Shown here in pieces: positions 31,040 to 45,400 of a stretch of DNA of 64,000 nucleotides. Origin of the DNA: Phytophthora colocasiae (lineage: Eukaryota > Oomycota > Peronosporomycetes > Peronosporales > Peronosporaceae); contig JAGKQI010000079.1 of assembly GCA_018806915.1 (NCBI GenBank), positions 1,513,615 to 1,577,614 on the forward strand, written 5' to 3'. A model generated the notes under the pieces. It had not been told where the DNA came from, ran no database searches, and worked only from the letters and a program-made list of their open reading frames with translations. Positions within the stretch are counted from its first letter, which is position 1; each line of letters begins with the position of its first letter. The position numbers were made by a program, and so were the translations under genes.

Positions 31040-31340
31040 AGTGAGTTTAAGTGAGTTTGACTTTAAACTTGAATAACTTTGCGAAGACTTAACATATAGA
31101 AATGCTACTCAGTAGGATCGTATAGCGCGTCAAATGCTACGTTGAATCCACCTAAGTAGAACGAGGAGACTTCAAGTCTAAGTATAGTTATGCTCAGTTA
31201 AAGGTGAAATTTTGAAAATTCACTTTGACAGTTAATAACTTTGTCAAAAATAAGATTTAGGAGTGCTACCAAAAATGGTCGTGTAGAGCGTCTGGAACTA
31301 CGTTAGAGACATGAAAGAAGCGTCGCCTTAGTGCAAGATT
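31040..31340. repeat. Third copy of the ~160-bp family
   Basis: Matches 27725-27930 closely: TTTAAACTTGAATAACTT, GTAGAACGAG, CAAGTCTAAGTATAGTTATG, AATAACTTTGTCAAAAATAAG. A GCGTCGCC(G/T)(A/T)AGTGCAAGA block occurs at 27644 before the family on the left side and at 31322 after it on the right, as in a tandem array read in a different phase. Confidence 0.7.
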
Positions 31341-31472
31341 ATCCGAAGTTAGAATAGCAAAAGTGTAAGAGTCATTTTCATAAATAATTCGCAAAAATGA
31401 AATTAAAATAACAATACAATAATTGTTTAAAGTAATTATTGTAATTTAAATAAAATAAGTGGGTACATTGTA
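31341..31472. other. AT-rich boundary before the satellite
   Basis: AT-rich, ending in CATTGTAC just before the first satellite TATATATATG. No gene. Confidence 0.5.
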
Positions 31473-31489
31473 CCTATATATATGTTTCA

Positions 31490-31509
31490 GCCGATACACG
31501 TGTATCGGC
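31490..31509. other. 20-bp perfect palindrome with central CACGTG (first of ~40)
   Basis: GCCGATACACGTGTATCGGC is its own reverse complement. It is 3-10 bp downstream of a TATATATATG run and is present in nearly every unit; the unit near 45490 has CCCC in place of ACAC. CACGTG is a bHLH-type recognition core, so it could be a protein-binding site; no binding is shown. Confidence 0.6.
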
Positions 31510-32555
31510 GGGGTCCGGGGGTCCCCCTCAACCGGTTTTGCCCCTCTGTCGGGGGTCCCCTTTGACCTGTATCGTGGGGTCCCCCAACCCAAAGTTAACA
31601 GTTTTGGGCACCTCGATATCACTAGTTTGGGGTTTTGAACTCCTTCGCCAGACAGAAGAAGCTCAGGAGGGCCAAGTTGGTGCAAAATTCGCGCGAAAAA
31701 AAAACAGCCACTCGTAAGATATCGATGTCTACATGGTTCACTATGAGAATGGACATAGAAGGGCGTGTATACACGCAATAACCAATCAGCGATTAGATTG
31801 TAATACTGCAGCAACTACAGACCTGGCGGGCCTGAAATTTTGCAAGGGTGTCTGTTTGACCATACCGAATCCGACTACAAACCACAGACAGCCGTTTTAT
31901 GTCAAGTTCGTAGCCAATCAGCGGATAGAAGCAGCCTGCAACAACATTACAGTGGCTACTAGTACACTCACGGATAGAAAGCACGACACGGAATACACGC
32001 AGCATACATGCTCGGTTTCGTGCTGCAAACAGGTGGTATACGTATATACATAGTCGGTGCACATCCTAGAAGCGGAAAAGTGTGTCGTTTGTTTCCTCCC
32101 ACGTGCGTGTTCGCGTGCATTGTATACGCCATCTTTACATAGACGGGGCGGAATGGTTGTGCACATACATGACCCGCCACCGGTACCACTCGACGCGCCT
32201 TGATCCGTAGATACGATTTGCGCCGCGACTTGCCCGCTACCGCCAACTACAACGCACACAGTCTCGTCTCAAAGTTTGTCCTCCGGCCCCACGATCCGGC
32301 GCAACCCTATATATATGTTTCAGCCGATACACGTGTATCGGCGGGGTCCGGCAACCGGTTTTGCCCCTCTGTCGGGGGTCCCCTTTGCCCTGTATCGTGG
32401 GGTCCCCCAACCCAAAGTTAACAGTTTTGGGCACCTCGATATCACTAGTTTGGGGTTTTGAACTCCTTCGCCAGACAGAAGAAGCTCAGGAGGGCCAAGT
32501 TGGTGCAAAATTCGCGCGAAAAAAAAACAGCCACTCGTAAGATATCGATGTCTAC

Positions 32556-33380
32556 ATGGTTCACTATGAGAATGGACATAGAAGGGCGTGTATACACGCA
32601 ATAACCAATCAGCGATTAGATTGTAATACTGCAGCAACTACAGACCTGGCGGGCCTGAAATTTCGCAAGGGTGTCTGTTTGACCATACCGAATCCGACTA
32701 CAAACCACAGACAGCCGTTTTATGTCAAGTTCGTAGCCAATCAGCGGATAGAAGCAGCCTGCAACAACATTACAGTGGCTACTAGTACACTCACGGATAG
32801 AAAGCACGACACGGAATACACGCAGCATACATGCTCGGTTTCGTGCTGCAAACAGGTGGTATACGTATATACATAGTCGGTGCACATCCTAGAAGCGGAA
32901 AAAGTGTGTCGTTTGTTTCCTCCCACGTGCGTGTTCGCGTGCATTGTATACGCCATCTTTACATAGACGGGGCGGAATGGTTGTGCACATACATGACCCG
33001 CCACCGGTACCACTCGACGCGCCTTGATCCGTAGATACGATTTGCGCCGCGACTTGCCCGCTACCGCCAACTACAACGCACACAGTCTCGTCTCAAAGTT
33101 TGTCCTCCGGCCCCACGATCCGGCGCAACCCTATATATATGTTTCAGCCGATACACGTGTATCGGCGGGGTCCGGGGGTCCCTCAACCGGTTTTGCCCTC
33201 TGTCGGGGGTCCCCTTTGCCCTGTATCGTGGGGTCCCCAACCCAAAGTTAACAGTTTTGGGCACCTCGATATCACTAGTTTGGTTTTGAACTCCTTCGCC
33301 AGACAGAAGAAGCTCAGGAGGGCCAAGTTGGTGCAAAATTCGCGCGAAAAAACAGCCACTCGTAAGATATCGATGTCTAC
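32556..33380. repeat. Representative satellite unit (825 bp)
   Basis: Order within a unit from the anchor: palindrome GCGTGTATACACGC; a CCAATCAGCG box; a second CCAATCAGCG 132 bp later, flanked by similar sequence (an old internal duplication); GTATACGTATATAC; the conserved remainder; CCCTATATATATG; a 20-bp perfect palindrome; four GGGGTCC-type runs; then CTCCTTCGCCAGACAG and an A-run before the next anchor. All of it is non-coding as far as I can tell. Confidence 0.85.
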
Positions 33381-36300
33381 ATGGTTCACTATGAGAATGG
33401 ACATAGAAGGGCGTGTATACACGCAATAACCAATCAGCGATTAGATTGTAATACTGCAGCAACTACAGACCTGGCGGGCCTGAAATTTCGCAAGGGTGTC
33501 TGTTTGACCATACCGAATCCGACTACAAACCACAGACAGCCGTTTTATGTCAAGTTCGTAGCCAATCAGCGGATAGAAGCAGCCTGCAACAACATTACAG
33601 TGGCTACTAGTACACTCACGGATAGAAAGCACGACACGGAATACACGCAGCATACATGCTCGGTTTCGTGCTGCAAACAGGTGGTATACGTATATACATA
33701 GTCGGTGCACATCCTAGAAGCGGAAAAGTGTGTCGTTTGTTTCCTCCCACGTGCGTGTTCGCGTGCATTGTATACGCCATCTTTACATAGACGGGGCGGA
33801 ATGGTTGTGCACATACATGACCCGCCACCGGTACCACTCGACGCGCCTTGATCCGTAGATACGATTTGCGCCGCGACTTGCCCGCTACCGCCAACTACAA
33901 CGCACACAGTCTCGTCTCAAAGTTTGTCCTCCGGCCCCACGATCCGGCGCAACCCTATATATATGTTTCAGCCGATACACGTGTATCGGCGGGGTCCGGG
34001 GGTCCCTCAACCGGTTTTGCCCTCTGTCGGGGGTCCCCTTTGCCCTGTATCGTGGGGTCCCCAACCCAAAGTTAACAGTTTTGGGCACCTCGATATCACT
34101 AGTGTGGGGTTATGAACTCCGCCGCCAGACAGAAGAAGCTCCGGAGGGCCAAGGTGGTGCAAAATTCGCGCGAAAAAACAGCCACTCGTAAGATATCGAT
34201 GTCTACATGGTTCACTATGAGAATGGACATAGAAGGGCGTGTATACACGCAATAACCAATCAGCGATTAGATTGTAATACTGCAGCAACTACAGACCTGG
34301 CGGGCCTGAAATTTCGCAAGGGTGTCTGTTTGACCATACCGAATCCGACTACAAACCACAGACAGCCGTTTTATGTCAAGTTCGTAGCCAATCAGCGGAT
34401 AGAAGCAGCCTGCAACAACATTACAGTGGCTACTAGTACACTCACGGATAGAAAGCACGACACGGAATACACGCAGCATACATGCTCGGTTTCGTGCTGC
34501 AAACAGGTGGTATACGTATATACATAGTCGGTGCACATCCTAGAAGCGGAAAAGTGTGTCGTTTGTTTCCTCCCACGTGCGTGTTCGCGTGCATTGTATA
34601 CGCCATCTTTACATAGACGGGGCGGAATGGTTGTGCACATACATGACCCGCCACCGGTACCACTCGACGCGCCTTGATCCGTAGATACGATTTGCGCCGC
34701 GACTTGCCCGCTACCGCCAACTACAACGCACACAGTCTCGTCTCAAAGTTTGTCCTCCGGCCCCACGATCCGGCGCAACCCTATATATATGTTTCAGCCG
34801 ATACACGTGTATCGGCGGGGTCCGGCAACCGGTTTTGCCCCTCTGTCGGGGGTCCCTTGCCCTGTATCGTGGGGTCCCCAACCCAAAGTTAACAGTTTTG
34901 GGCACCTCGATATCACTAGTTTGGTTTTGAACTCCTTCGCCAGACAGAAGAAGCTCAGGAGGGCCAAGTTGGTGCAAAATTCGCGCGAAAAAACAGCCAC
35001 TCGTAAGATATCGATGTCTACATGGTTCACTATGAGAATGGACATAGAAGGGCGTGTATACACGCAATAACCAATCAGCGATTAGATTGTAATACTGCAG
35101 CAACTACAGACCTGGCGGGCCTGAAATTTCGCAAGGGTGTCTGTTTGACCATACCGAATCCGACTACAAACCACAGACAGCCGTTTTATGTCAAGTTCGT
35201 AGCCAATCAGCGGATAGAAGCAGCCTGCAACAACATTACAGTGGCTACTAGTACACTCACGGATAGAAAGCACGACACGGAATACACGCAGCATACATGC
35301 TCGGTTTCGTGCTGCAAACAGGTGGTATACGTATATACATAGTCGGTGCACATCCTAGAAGCGGAAAAGTGTGTCGTTTGTTTCCTCCCACGTGCGTGTT
35401 CGCGTGCATTGTATACGCCATCTTTACATAGACGGGGCGGAATGGTTGTGCACATACATGACCCGCCACCGGTACCACTCGACGCGCCTTGATCCGTAGA
35501 TACGATTTGCGCCGCGACTTGCCCGCTACCGCCAACTACAACGCACACAGTCTCGTCTCAAAGTTTGTCCTCCGGCCCCACGATCCGGCGCAACCCTATA
35601 TATATGTTTCAGCCGATACACGTGTATCGGCGGGGTCCGGGGGTCCCCTCAACCGGTTTTGCCCTCTGTCGGGGGTCCCTTTGCCCTGTATCGTGGGGTC
35701 CCCAACCCAAAGTTAACAGTTTTGGGCACCTCGATATCACTAGTTTGGGTTTTGAACTCCTTCGCCAGACAGAAGAAGCTCAGGAGGGCCAAGTTGGTGC
35801 AAAATTCGCGCGAAAATAACCAGCCACTCGTAAGATATCGATGTCTACATGGTTCACTATGAGAATGGACATAGAAGGGCGTGTATACACGCAATAACCA
35901 ATCAGCGATTAGATTGTAATACTGCAGCAACTACAGACCTGGCGGGCCTGAAATTTTGCAAGGGTGTCTGTTTGACCATACCGAATCCGACTACAAACCA
36001 CAGACAGCCGTTTTATGTCAAGTTCGTAGCCAATCAGCGGATAGAAGCAGCCTGCAACAACATTACAGTGGCTACTAGTACACTCACGGATAGAAAGCAC
36101 GACACGGAATACACGCAGCATACATGCTCGGTTTCGTGCTGCAAACAGGTGGTATACGTATATACATAGTCGGTGCACATCCTAGAAGCGGAAAAGTGTG
36201 TCGTTTGTTTCTTCCCACGTGCGTGTTCGCGTGCATTGTATACGCCATCTTTACATAGACGGGGCGGAATGGTTGTGCACATACATGACCCGCCACCGGT

Positions 36301-39300
36301 ACCACTCGACGCGCCTTGATCCGTAGATACGATTTGCGCCGCGACTTGCCCGCTACCGCCAACTACAACGCACACAGTCTCGTCTCAAAGTTTGTCCTCC
36401 GGCCCCACGATCCGGCGCAACCCTATATATATGTTTCAGCCGATACACGTGTATCGGCGGGGTCCGGGGGTCCCCTCAACCGGTTTTGCCCCTCTGTCGG
36501 GGGTCCCTTTGCCCTGTATCGTGGGGTCCCCAACCCAAAGTTAACAGTTTTGGGCACCTCGATATCACTAGTTTGTTTTGAACTCCTTCGCCAGACAGAA
36601 GAAGCTCAGGAGGGCCAAGTTGGTGCAAAATTCGCGCGAAAAAAACAGCCACTCGTAAGATATCGATGTCTACATGGTTCACTATGAGAATGGACATAGA
36701 AGGGCGTGTATACACGCAATAACCAATCAGCGATTAGATTGTAATACTGCAGCAACTACAGACCTGGCGGGCCTGAAATTTCGCAAGGGTGTCTGTTTGA
36801 CCATACCGAATCCGACTACAAACCACAGACAGCCGTTTTATGTCAAGTTCGTAGCCAATCAGCGGATAGAAGCAGCCTGCAACAACATTACAGTGGCTAC
36901 TAGTACACTCACGGATAGAAAGCACGACACGGAATACACGCAGCATACATGCTCGGTTTCGTGCTGCAAACAGGTGGTATACGTATATACATAGTCGGTG
37001 CACATCCTAGAAGCGGAAAAGTGTGTCGTTTGTTTCCTCCCACGTGCGTGTTCGCGTGCATTGTATACGCCATCTTTACATAGACGGGGCGGAATGGTTG
37101 TGCACATACATGACCCGCCACCGGTACCACTCGACGCGCCTTGATCCGTAGATACGATTTGCGCCGCGACTTGCCCGCTACCGCCAACTACAACGCACAC
37201 AGTCTCGTCTCAAAGTTTGTCCTCCGGCCCCACGATCCGGCGCAACCCTATATATATGTTTCAGCCGATACACGTGTATCGGCGGGGTCCGGGGGTCCCT
37301 CAACCGGTTTTGCCCTCTGTCGGGGGTCCCCTTTGCCCTGTATCGTGGGGTCCCCAACCCAAAGTTAACAGTTTTGGGCACCTCGATATCACTAGTTTGG
37401 GGTTTTGAACTCCTTCGCCAGACAGAAGAAGCTCAGGAGGGCCAAGTTGGTGCAAAATTCGCGCGAAAAAAACAGCCACTCGTAAGATATCGATGTCTAC
37501 ATGGTTCACTATGAGAATGGACATAGAAGGGCGTGTATACACGCAATAACCAATCAGCGATTAGATTGTAATACTGCAGCAACTACAGACCTGGCGGGCC
37601 TGAAATTTCGCAAGGGTGTCTGTTTGACCATACCGAATCCGACTACAAACCACAGACAGCCGTTTTATGTCAAGTTCGTAGCCAATCAGCGGATAGAAGC
37701 AGCCTGCAACAACATTACAGTGGCTACTAGTACACTCACGGATAGAAAGCACGACACGGAATACACGCAGCATACATGCTCGGTTTCGTGCTGCAAACAG
37801 GTGGTATACGTATATACATAGTCGGTGCACATCCTAGAAGCGGAAAAGTGTGTCGTTTGTTTCCTCCCACGTGCGTGTTCGCGTGCATTGTATACGCCAT
37901 CTTTACATAGACGGGGCGGAATGGTTGTGCACATACATGACCCGCCACCGGTACCACTCGACGCGCCTTGATCCGTAGATACGATTTGCGCCGCGACTTG
38001 CCCGCTACCGCCAACTACAACGCACACAGTCTCGTCTCAAAGTTTGTCCTCCGGCCCCACGATCCGGCGCAACCCTATATATATGTTTCCAGCCGATACA
38101 CGTGTATCGGCGGGGTCCGGGGTCCCTCAACCGGTTTTGCCCTCTGTCGGGGGTCCCCTTTGCCCTGTATCGTGGGGTCCCCAACCCAAAGTTAACAGTT
38201 TTGGGCACCTCGATATCACTAGTTTGTTTTGAACTCCTTCGCCAGACAGAAGAAGCTCAGGAGGGCCAAGTTGGTGCAAAATTCGCGCGAAAAAACAGCC
38301 ACTCGTAAGATATCGATGTCTACATGGTTCACTATGAGAATGGACATAGAAGGGCGTGTATACACGCAATAACCAATCAGCGATTAGATTGTAATACTGC
38401 AGCAACTACAGACCTGGCGGGCCTGAAATTTCGCAAGGGTGTCTGTTTGACCATACCGAATCCGACTACAAACCACAGACAGCCGTTTTATGTCAAGTTC
38501 GTAGCCAATCAGCGGATAGAAGCAGCCTGCAACAACATTACAGTGGCTACTAGTACACTCACGGATAGAAAGCACGACACGGAATACACGCAGCATACAT
38601 GCTCGGTTTCGTGCTGCAAACAGGTGGTATACGTATATACATAGTCGGTGCACATCCTAGAAGCGGAAAAGTGTGTCGTTTGTTTCCTCCCACGTGCGTG
38701 TTCGCGTGCATTGTATACGCCATCTTTACATAGACGGGGCGGAATGGTTGTGCACATACATGACCCGCCACCGGTACCACTCGACGCGCCTTGATCCGTA
38801 GATACGATTTGCGCCGCGACTTGCCCGCTACCGCCAACTACAACGCACACAGTCTCGTCTCAAAGTTTGTCCTCCGGCCCCACGATCCGGCGCAACCCTA
38901 TATATATGTTTCAGCCGATACACGTGTATCGGCGGGGTCCGGGGGTCCCCTCAACCGGTTTTGCCCTCTGTCGGGGGTCCCTTGCCCTGTATCGTGGGGT
39001 CCCCAACCCAAAGTTAACAGTTTTGGGCACCTCGATATCACTAGTTTGTTTTGAACTCCTTCGCCAGACAGAAGAAGCTCAGGAGGGCCAAGTTGGTGCA
39101 AAATTCGCGCGAAAAAACAGCCACTCGTAAGATATCGATGTCTACATGGTTCACTATGAGAATGGACATAGAAGGGCGTGTATACACGCAATAACCAATC
39201 AGCGATTAGATTGTAATACTGCAGCAACTACAGACCTGGCGGGCCTGAAATTTCGCAAGGGTGTCTGTTTGACCATACCGAATCCGACTACAAACCACAG

Positions 39301-42300
39301 ACAGCCGTTTTATGTCAAGTTCGTAGCCAATCAGCGGATAGAAGCAGCCTGCAACAACATTACAGTGGCTACTAGTACACTCACGGATAGAAAGCACGAC
39401 ACGGAATACACGCAGCATACATGCTCGGTTTCGTGCTGCAAACAGGTGGTATACGTATATACATAGTCGGTGCACATCCTAGAAGCGGAAAAGTGTGTCG
39501 TTTGTTTCCTCCCACGTGCGTGTTCGCGTGCATTGTATACGCCATCTTTACATAGACGGGGCGGAATGGTTGTGCACATACATGACCCGCCACCGGTACC
39601 ACTCGACGCGCCTTGATCCGTAGATACGATTTGCGCCGCGACTTGCCCGCTACCGCCAACTACAACGCACACAGTCTCGTCTCAAAGTTTGTCCTCCGGC
39701 CCCACGATCCGGCGCAACCCTATATATATGTTTCCAGCCGATACACGTGTATCGGCGGGGTCCGGGGTCCCTCAACCGGTTTTGCCCTCTGTCGGGGGTC
39801 CCCTTTGCCCTGTATCGTGGGGTCCCCAACCCAAAGTTAACAGTTTTGGGCACCTCGATATCACTAGTTTGTTTTGAACTCCTTCGCCAGACAGAAGAAG
39901 CTCAGGAGGGCCAAGTTGGTGCAAAATTCGCGCGAAAAAACAGCCACTCGTAAGATATCGATGTCTACATGGTTCACTATGAGAATGGATATAGAAGGGC
40001 GTGTATACACGCAATAACCAATCAGCGATTAGATTGTAATACTGCAGCAACTACAGACCTGGCGGGCCTGAAATTTCGCAAGGGTGTCTGTTTGACCATA
40101 CCGAATCCGACTACAAACCACAGACAGCCGTTTTATGTCAAGTTCGTAGCCAATCAGCGGATAGAAGCAGCCTGCAACAACATTACAGTGGCTACTAGTA
40201 CACTCACGGATAGAAAGCACGACACGGAATACACGCAGCATACATGCTCGGTTTCGTGCTGCAAACAGGTGGTATACGTATATACATAGTCGGTGCACAT
40301 CCTAGAAGCGGAAAAGTGTGTCGTTTGTTTCCTCCCACGTGCGTGTTCGCGTGCATTGTATACGCCATCTTTACATAGACGGGGCGGAATGGTTGTGCAC
40401 ATACATGACCCGCCACCGGTACCACTCGACGCGCCTTGATCCGTAGATACGATTTGCGCCGCGACTTGCCCGCTACCGCCAACTACAACGCACACAGTCT
40501 CGTCTCAAAGTTTGTCCTCCGGCCCCACGATCCGGCGCAACCCTATATATATGTTTCAGCCGATACACGTGTATCGGCGGGGTCCGGGGCAACCGGTTTT
40601 GCCCCTCTGTCGGGGGTCCCCTTTGCCCTGTATCGTGGGGTCCCCAACCCAAAGTTAACCGTTTTGGGCACCTCGATATCACTAGTTTGTTTTGAACTCC
40701 TTCGCCAGACAGAAGAAGCTCAGGAGGGCCAAGTTGGTGCAAAATTCGCGCGAAAAAACAGCCACTCGTAAGATATCGATGTCTACATGGTTCACTATGA
40801 GAATGGACATAGAAGGGCGTGTATACACGCAATAACCAATCAGCGATTAGATTGTAATACTGCAGCAACTACAGACCTGGCGGGCCTGAAATTTCGCAAG
40901 GGTGTCTGTTTGACCATACCGAATCCGACTACAAACCACAGACAGCCGTTTTATGTCAAGTTCGTAGCCAATCAGCGGATAGAAGCAGCCTGCAACAACA
41001 TTACAGTGGCTACTAGTACACTCACGGATAGAAAGCACGACACGGAATACACGCAGCATACATGCTCGGTTTCGTGCTGCAAACAGGTGGTATACGTATA
41101 TACATAGTCGGTGCACATCCTAGAAGCGGAAAAGTGTGTCGTTTGTTTCCTCCCACGTGCGTGTTCGCGTGCATTGTATACGCCATCTTTACATAGACGG
41201 GGCGGAATGGTTGTGCACATACATGACCCGCCACCGGTACCACTCGACGCGCCTTGATCCGTAGATACGATTTGCGCCGCGACTTGCCCGCTACCGCCAA
41301 CTACAACGCACACAGTCTCGTCTCAAAGTTTGTCCTCCGGCCCCACGATCCGGCGCAACCCTATATATATGTTTCAGCCGATACACGTGTATCGGCGGGG
41401 TCCGGCAACCGGTTTTGCCCCTCTGTCGGGGGTCCCCTTTGCCCTGTATCGTGGGGTCCCCCAACCCAAAGTTAACAGTTTTGGGCACCTCGATATCACT
41501 AGTTTGAAGTTTTGAACTCCTTCGCCAGACAGAAGAAGCTCAGGAGGGCCAAGTTGGTGCAAAATTCGCGCGAAAAAAAAACAGCCACTCGTAAGATATC
41601 GATGTCTACATGGTTCACTATGAGAATGGACATAGAAGGGCGTGTATACACGCAATAACCAATCAGCGATTAGATTGTAATACTGCAGCAACTACAGACC
41701 TGGCGGGCCTGAAATTTCGCAAGGGTGTCTGTTTGACCATACCGAATCCGACTACAAACCACAGACAGCCGTTTTATGTCAAGTTCGTAGCCAATCAGCG
41801 GATAGAAGCAGCCTGCAACAACATTACAGTGGCTACTAGTACACTCACGGATAGAAAGCACGACACGGAATACACGCAGCATACATGCTCGGTTTCGTGC
41901 TGCAAACAGGTGGTATACGTATATACATAGTCGGTGCACATCCTAGAAGCGGAAAAGTGTGTCGTTTGTTTCCTCCCACGTGCGTGTTCGCGTGCATTGT
42001 ATACGCCATCTTTACATAGACGGGGCGGAATGGTTGTGCACATACATGACCCGCCACCGGTACCACTCGACGCGCCTTGATCCGTAGATACGATTTGCGC
42101 CGCGACTTGCCCGCTACCGCCAACTACAACGCACACAGTCTCGTCTCAAAGTTTGTCCTCCGGCCCCACGATCCGGCGCAACCCTATATATGTTTCAGCC
42201 GATACACGTGTATCGGCGGGGTCCGGGGTCCCTCAACCGGTTTTGCCCTCTGTCGGGGGTCCCCTTTGCCCTGTATCGTGGGGTCCCCAACCCAAAGTTA

Positions 42301-42339
42301 ACAGTTTTGGGCACCTCGATATCACTAGTTTGGGGTTTT

Positions 42340-42420
42340 GAAGTCCTTGGCCAGACAGTAGTTGCTGAGGTGGGCCAAGTTGGTGCTATATTCGCGCGAT
42401 ATTTTAACAGCCTCTCGTAA
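42340..42420. other. Aberrant satellite segment with complement-type transversions
   Basis: Against the consensus this unit has about ten changes in 80 bp, all C to G or A to T (for example GAAGAAGCTC is GTAGTTGCTG here), plus a changed A-run. Neighbouring units are normal. Unusual; may be a consensus error. Confidence 0.6.
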
Positions 42421-45400
42421 GATATCGATGTCTACATGGTTCACTATGAGAATGGACATAGAAGGGCGTGTATACACGCAATAACCAATCAGCGATTAGA
42501 TTGTAATACTGCAGCAACTACAGACCTGGCGGGCCTGAAATTTCGCAAGGGTGTCTGTTTGACCATACCGAATCCGACTACAAACCACAGACAGCCGTTT
42601 TATGTCAAGTTCGTAGCCAATCAGCGGATAGAAGCAGCCTGCAACAACATTACAGTGGCTACTAGTACACTCACGGATAGAAAGCACGACACGGAATACA
42701 CGCAGCATACATGCTCGGTTTCGTGCTGCAAACAGGTGGTATACGTATATACATAGTCGGTGCACATCCTAGAAGCGGAAAAGTGTGTCGTTTGTTTCCT
42801 CCCACGTGCGTGTTCGCGTGCATTGTATACGCCATCTTTACATAGACGGGGCGGAATGGTTGTGCACATACATGACCCGCCACCGGTACCACTCGACGCG
42901 CCTTGATCCGTAGATACGATTTGCGCCGCGACTTGCCCGCTACCGCCAACTACAACGCACACAGTCTCGTCTCAAAGTTTGTCCTCCGGCCCCACGATCC
43001 GGCGCAACCCTATATATATGTTTCCAGCCGATACACGTGTATCGGCGGGGTCCGGGGTCCCTCAACCGGTTTTGCCCCTCTGTCGGGGGTCCCTTGCCCT
43101 GTATCGTGGGGTCCCCAACCCAAAGTTAACAGTTTTGGGCACCTCGATATCACTAGTTTGTTTTGAACTCCTTCGCCAGACAGAAGAAGCTCAGGAGGGC
43201 CAAGTTGGTGCAAAATTCGCGCGAAAAAACAGCCACTCGTAAGATATCGATGTCTACATGGTTCACTATGAGAATGGACATAGAAGGGCGTGTATACACG
43301 CAATAACCAATCAGCGATTAGATTGTAATACTGCAGCAACTACAGACCTGGCGGGCCTGAAATTTCGCAAGGGTGTCTGTTTGACCATACCGAATCCGAC
43401 TACAAACCACAGACAGCCGTTTTATGTCAAGTTCGTAGCCAATCAGCGGATAGAAGCAGCCTGCAACAACATTACAGTGGCTACTAGTACACTCACGGAT
43501 AGAAAGCACGACACGGAATACACGCAGCATACATGCTCGGTTTCGTGCTGCAAACAGGTGGTATACGTATATACATAGTCGGTGCACATCCTAGAAGCGG
43601 AAAAGTGTGTCGTTTGTTTCCTCCCACGTGCGTGTTCGCGTGCATTGTATACGCCATCTTTACATAGACGGGGCGGAATGGTTGTGCACATACATGACCC
43701 GCCACCGGTACCACTCGACGCGCCTTGATCCGTAGATACGATTTGCGCCGCGACTTGCCCGCTACCGCCAACTACAACGCACACAGTCTCGTCTCAAAGT
43801 TTGTCCTCCGGCCCCACGATCCGGCGCAACCCTATATATGTTTCAGCCGATACACGTGTATCGGCGGGGTCCGGGGTCCCTCAACCGGTTTTGCCCTCTG
43901 TCGGGGGTCCCTTTGCCCTGTATCGTGGGGTCCCCAACCCAAAGTTAACAGTTTTGGGCACCTCGATATCACTAGTTTGGTTTTGAACTCCTTCGCCAGA
44001 CAGAAGAAGCTCAGGAGGGCCAAGTTGGTGCAAAATTCGCGCGAAAAAACAGCCACTCGTAAGATATCGATGTCTACATGGTTCACTATGAGAATGGATA
44101 TAGAAGGGCGTGTATACACGCAATAACCAATCAGCGATTAGATTGTAATACTGCAGCAACTACAGACCTGGCGGGCCTGAAATTTCGCAAGGGTGTCTGT
44201 TTGACCATACCGAATCCGACTACAAACCACAGACAGCCGTTTTATGTCAAGTTCGTAGCCAATCAGCGGATAGAAGCAGCCTGCAACAACATTACAGTGG
44301 CTACTAGTACACTCACGGATAGAAAGCACGACACGGAATACACGCAGCATACATGCTCGGTTTCGTGCTGCAAACAGGTGGTATACGTATATACATAGTC
44401 GGTGCACATCCTAGAAGCGGAAAAGTGTGTCGTTTGTTTCCTCCCACGTGCGTGTTCGCGTGCATTGTATACGCCATCTTTACATAGACGGGGCGGAATG
44501 GTTGTGCACATACATGACCCGCCACCGGTACCACTCGACGCGCCTTGATCCGTAGATACGATTTGCGCCGCGACTTGCCCGCTACCGCCAACTACAACGC
44601 ACACAGTCTCGTCTCAAAGTTTGTCCTCCGGCCCCACGATCCGGCGCAACCCTATATATATGTTTCAGCCGATACACGTGTATCGGCGGAGTCCGGGGGT
44701 CCCTCAACCGGTTTTGCCTCTGTCGGGGGTCCCTTTGCCCTGTATCGTGGGGTCCCCAACCCAAAGTTAACAGTTTTGGGCACCTCGATATCACTAGTTT
44801 GGTTTTGAACTCCTTCGCCAGACAGAAGAAGCTCAGGAGGGCCAAGTTGGTGCAAAATTCGCGCGAAAAAACAGCCACTCGTAAGATATCGATGTCTACA
44901 TGGTTCACTATGAGAATGGATATAGAAGGGCGTGTATACACGCAATAACCAATCAGCGATTAGATTGTAATACTGCAGCAACTACAGACCTGGCGGGCCT
45001 GAAATTTCGCAAGGGTGTCTGTTTGACCATACCGAATCCGACTACAAACCACAGACAGCCGTTTTATGTCAAGTTCGTAGCCAATCAGCGGATAGAAGCA
45101 GCCTGCAACAACATTACAGTGGCTACTAGTACACTCACGGATAGAAAGCACGACACGGAATACACGCAGCATACATGCTCGGTTTCGTGCTGCAAACAGG
45201 TGGTATACGTATATACATAGTCGGTGCACATCCTAGAAGCGGAAAAGTGTGTCGTTTGTTTCCTCCCACGTGCGTGTTCGCGTGCATTGTATACGCCATC
45301 TTTACATAGACGGGGCGGAATGGTTGTGCACATACATGACCCGCCACCGGTACCACTCGACGCGCCTTGATCCGTAGATACGATTTGCGCCGCGACTTGC

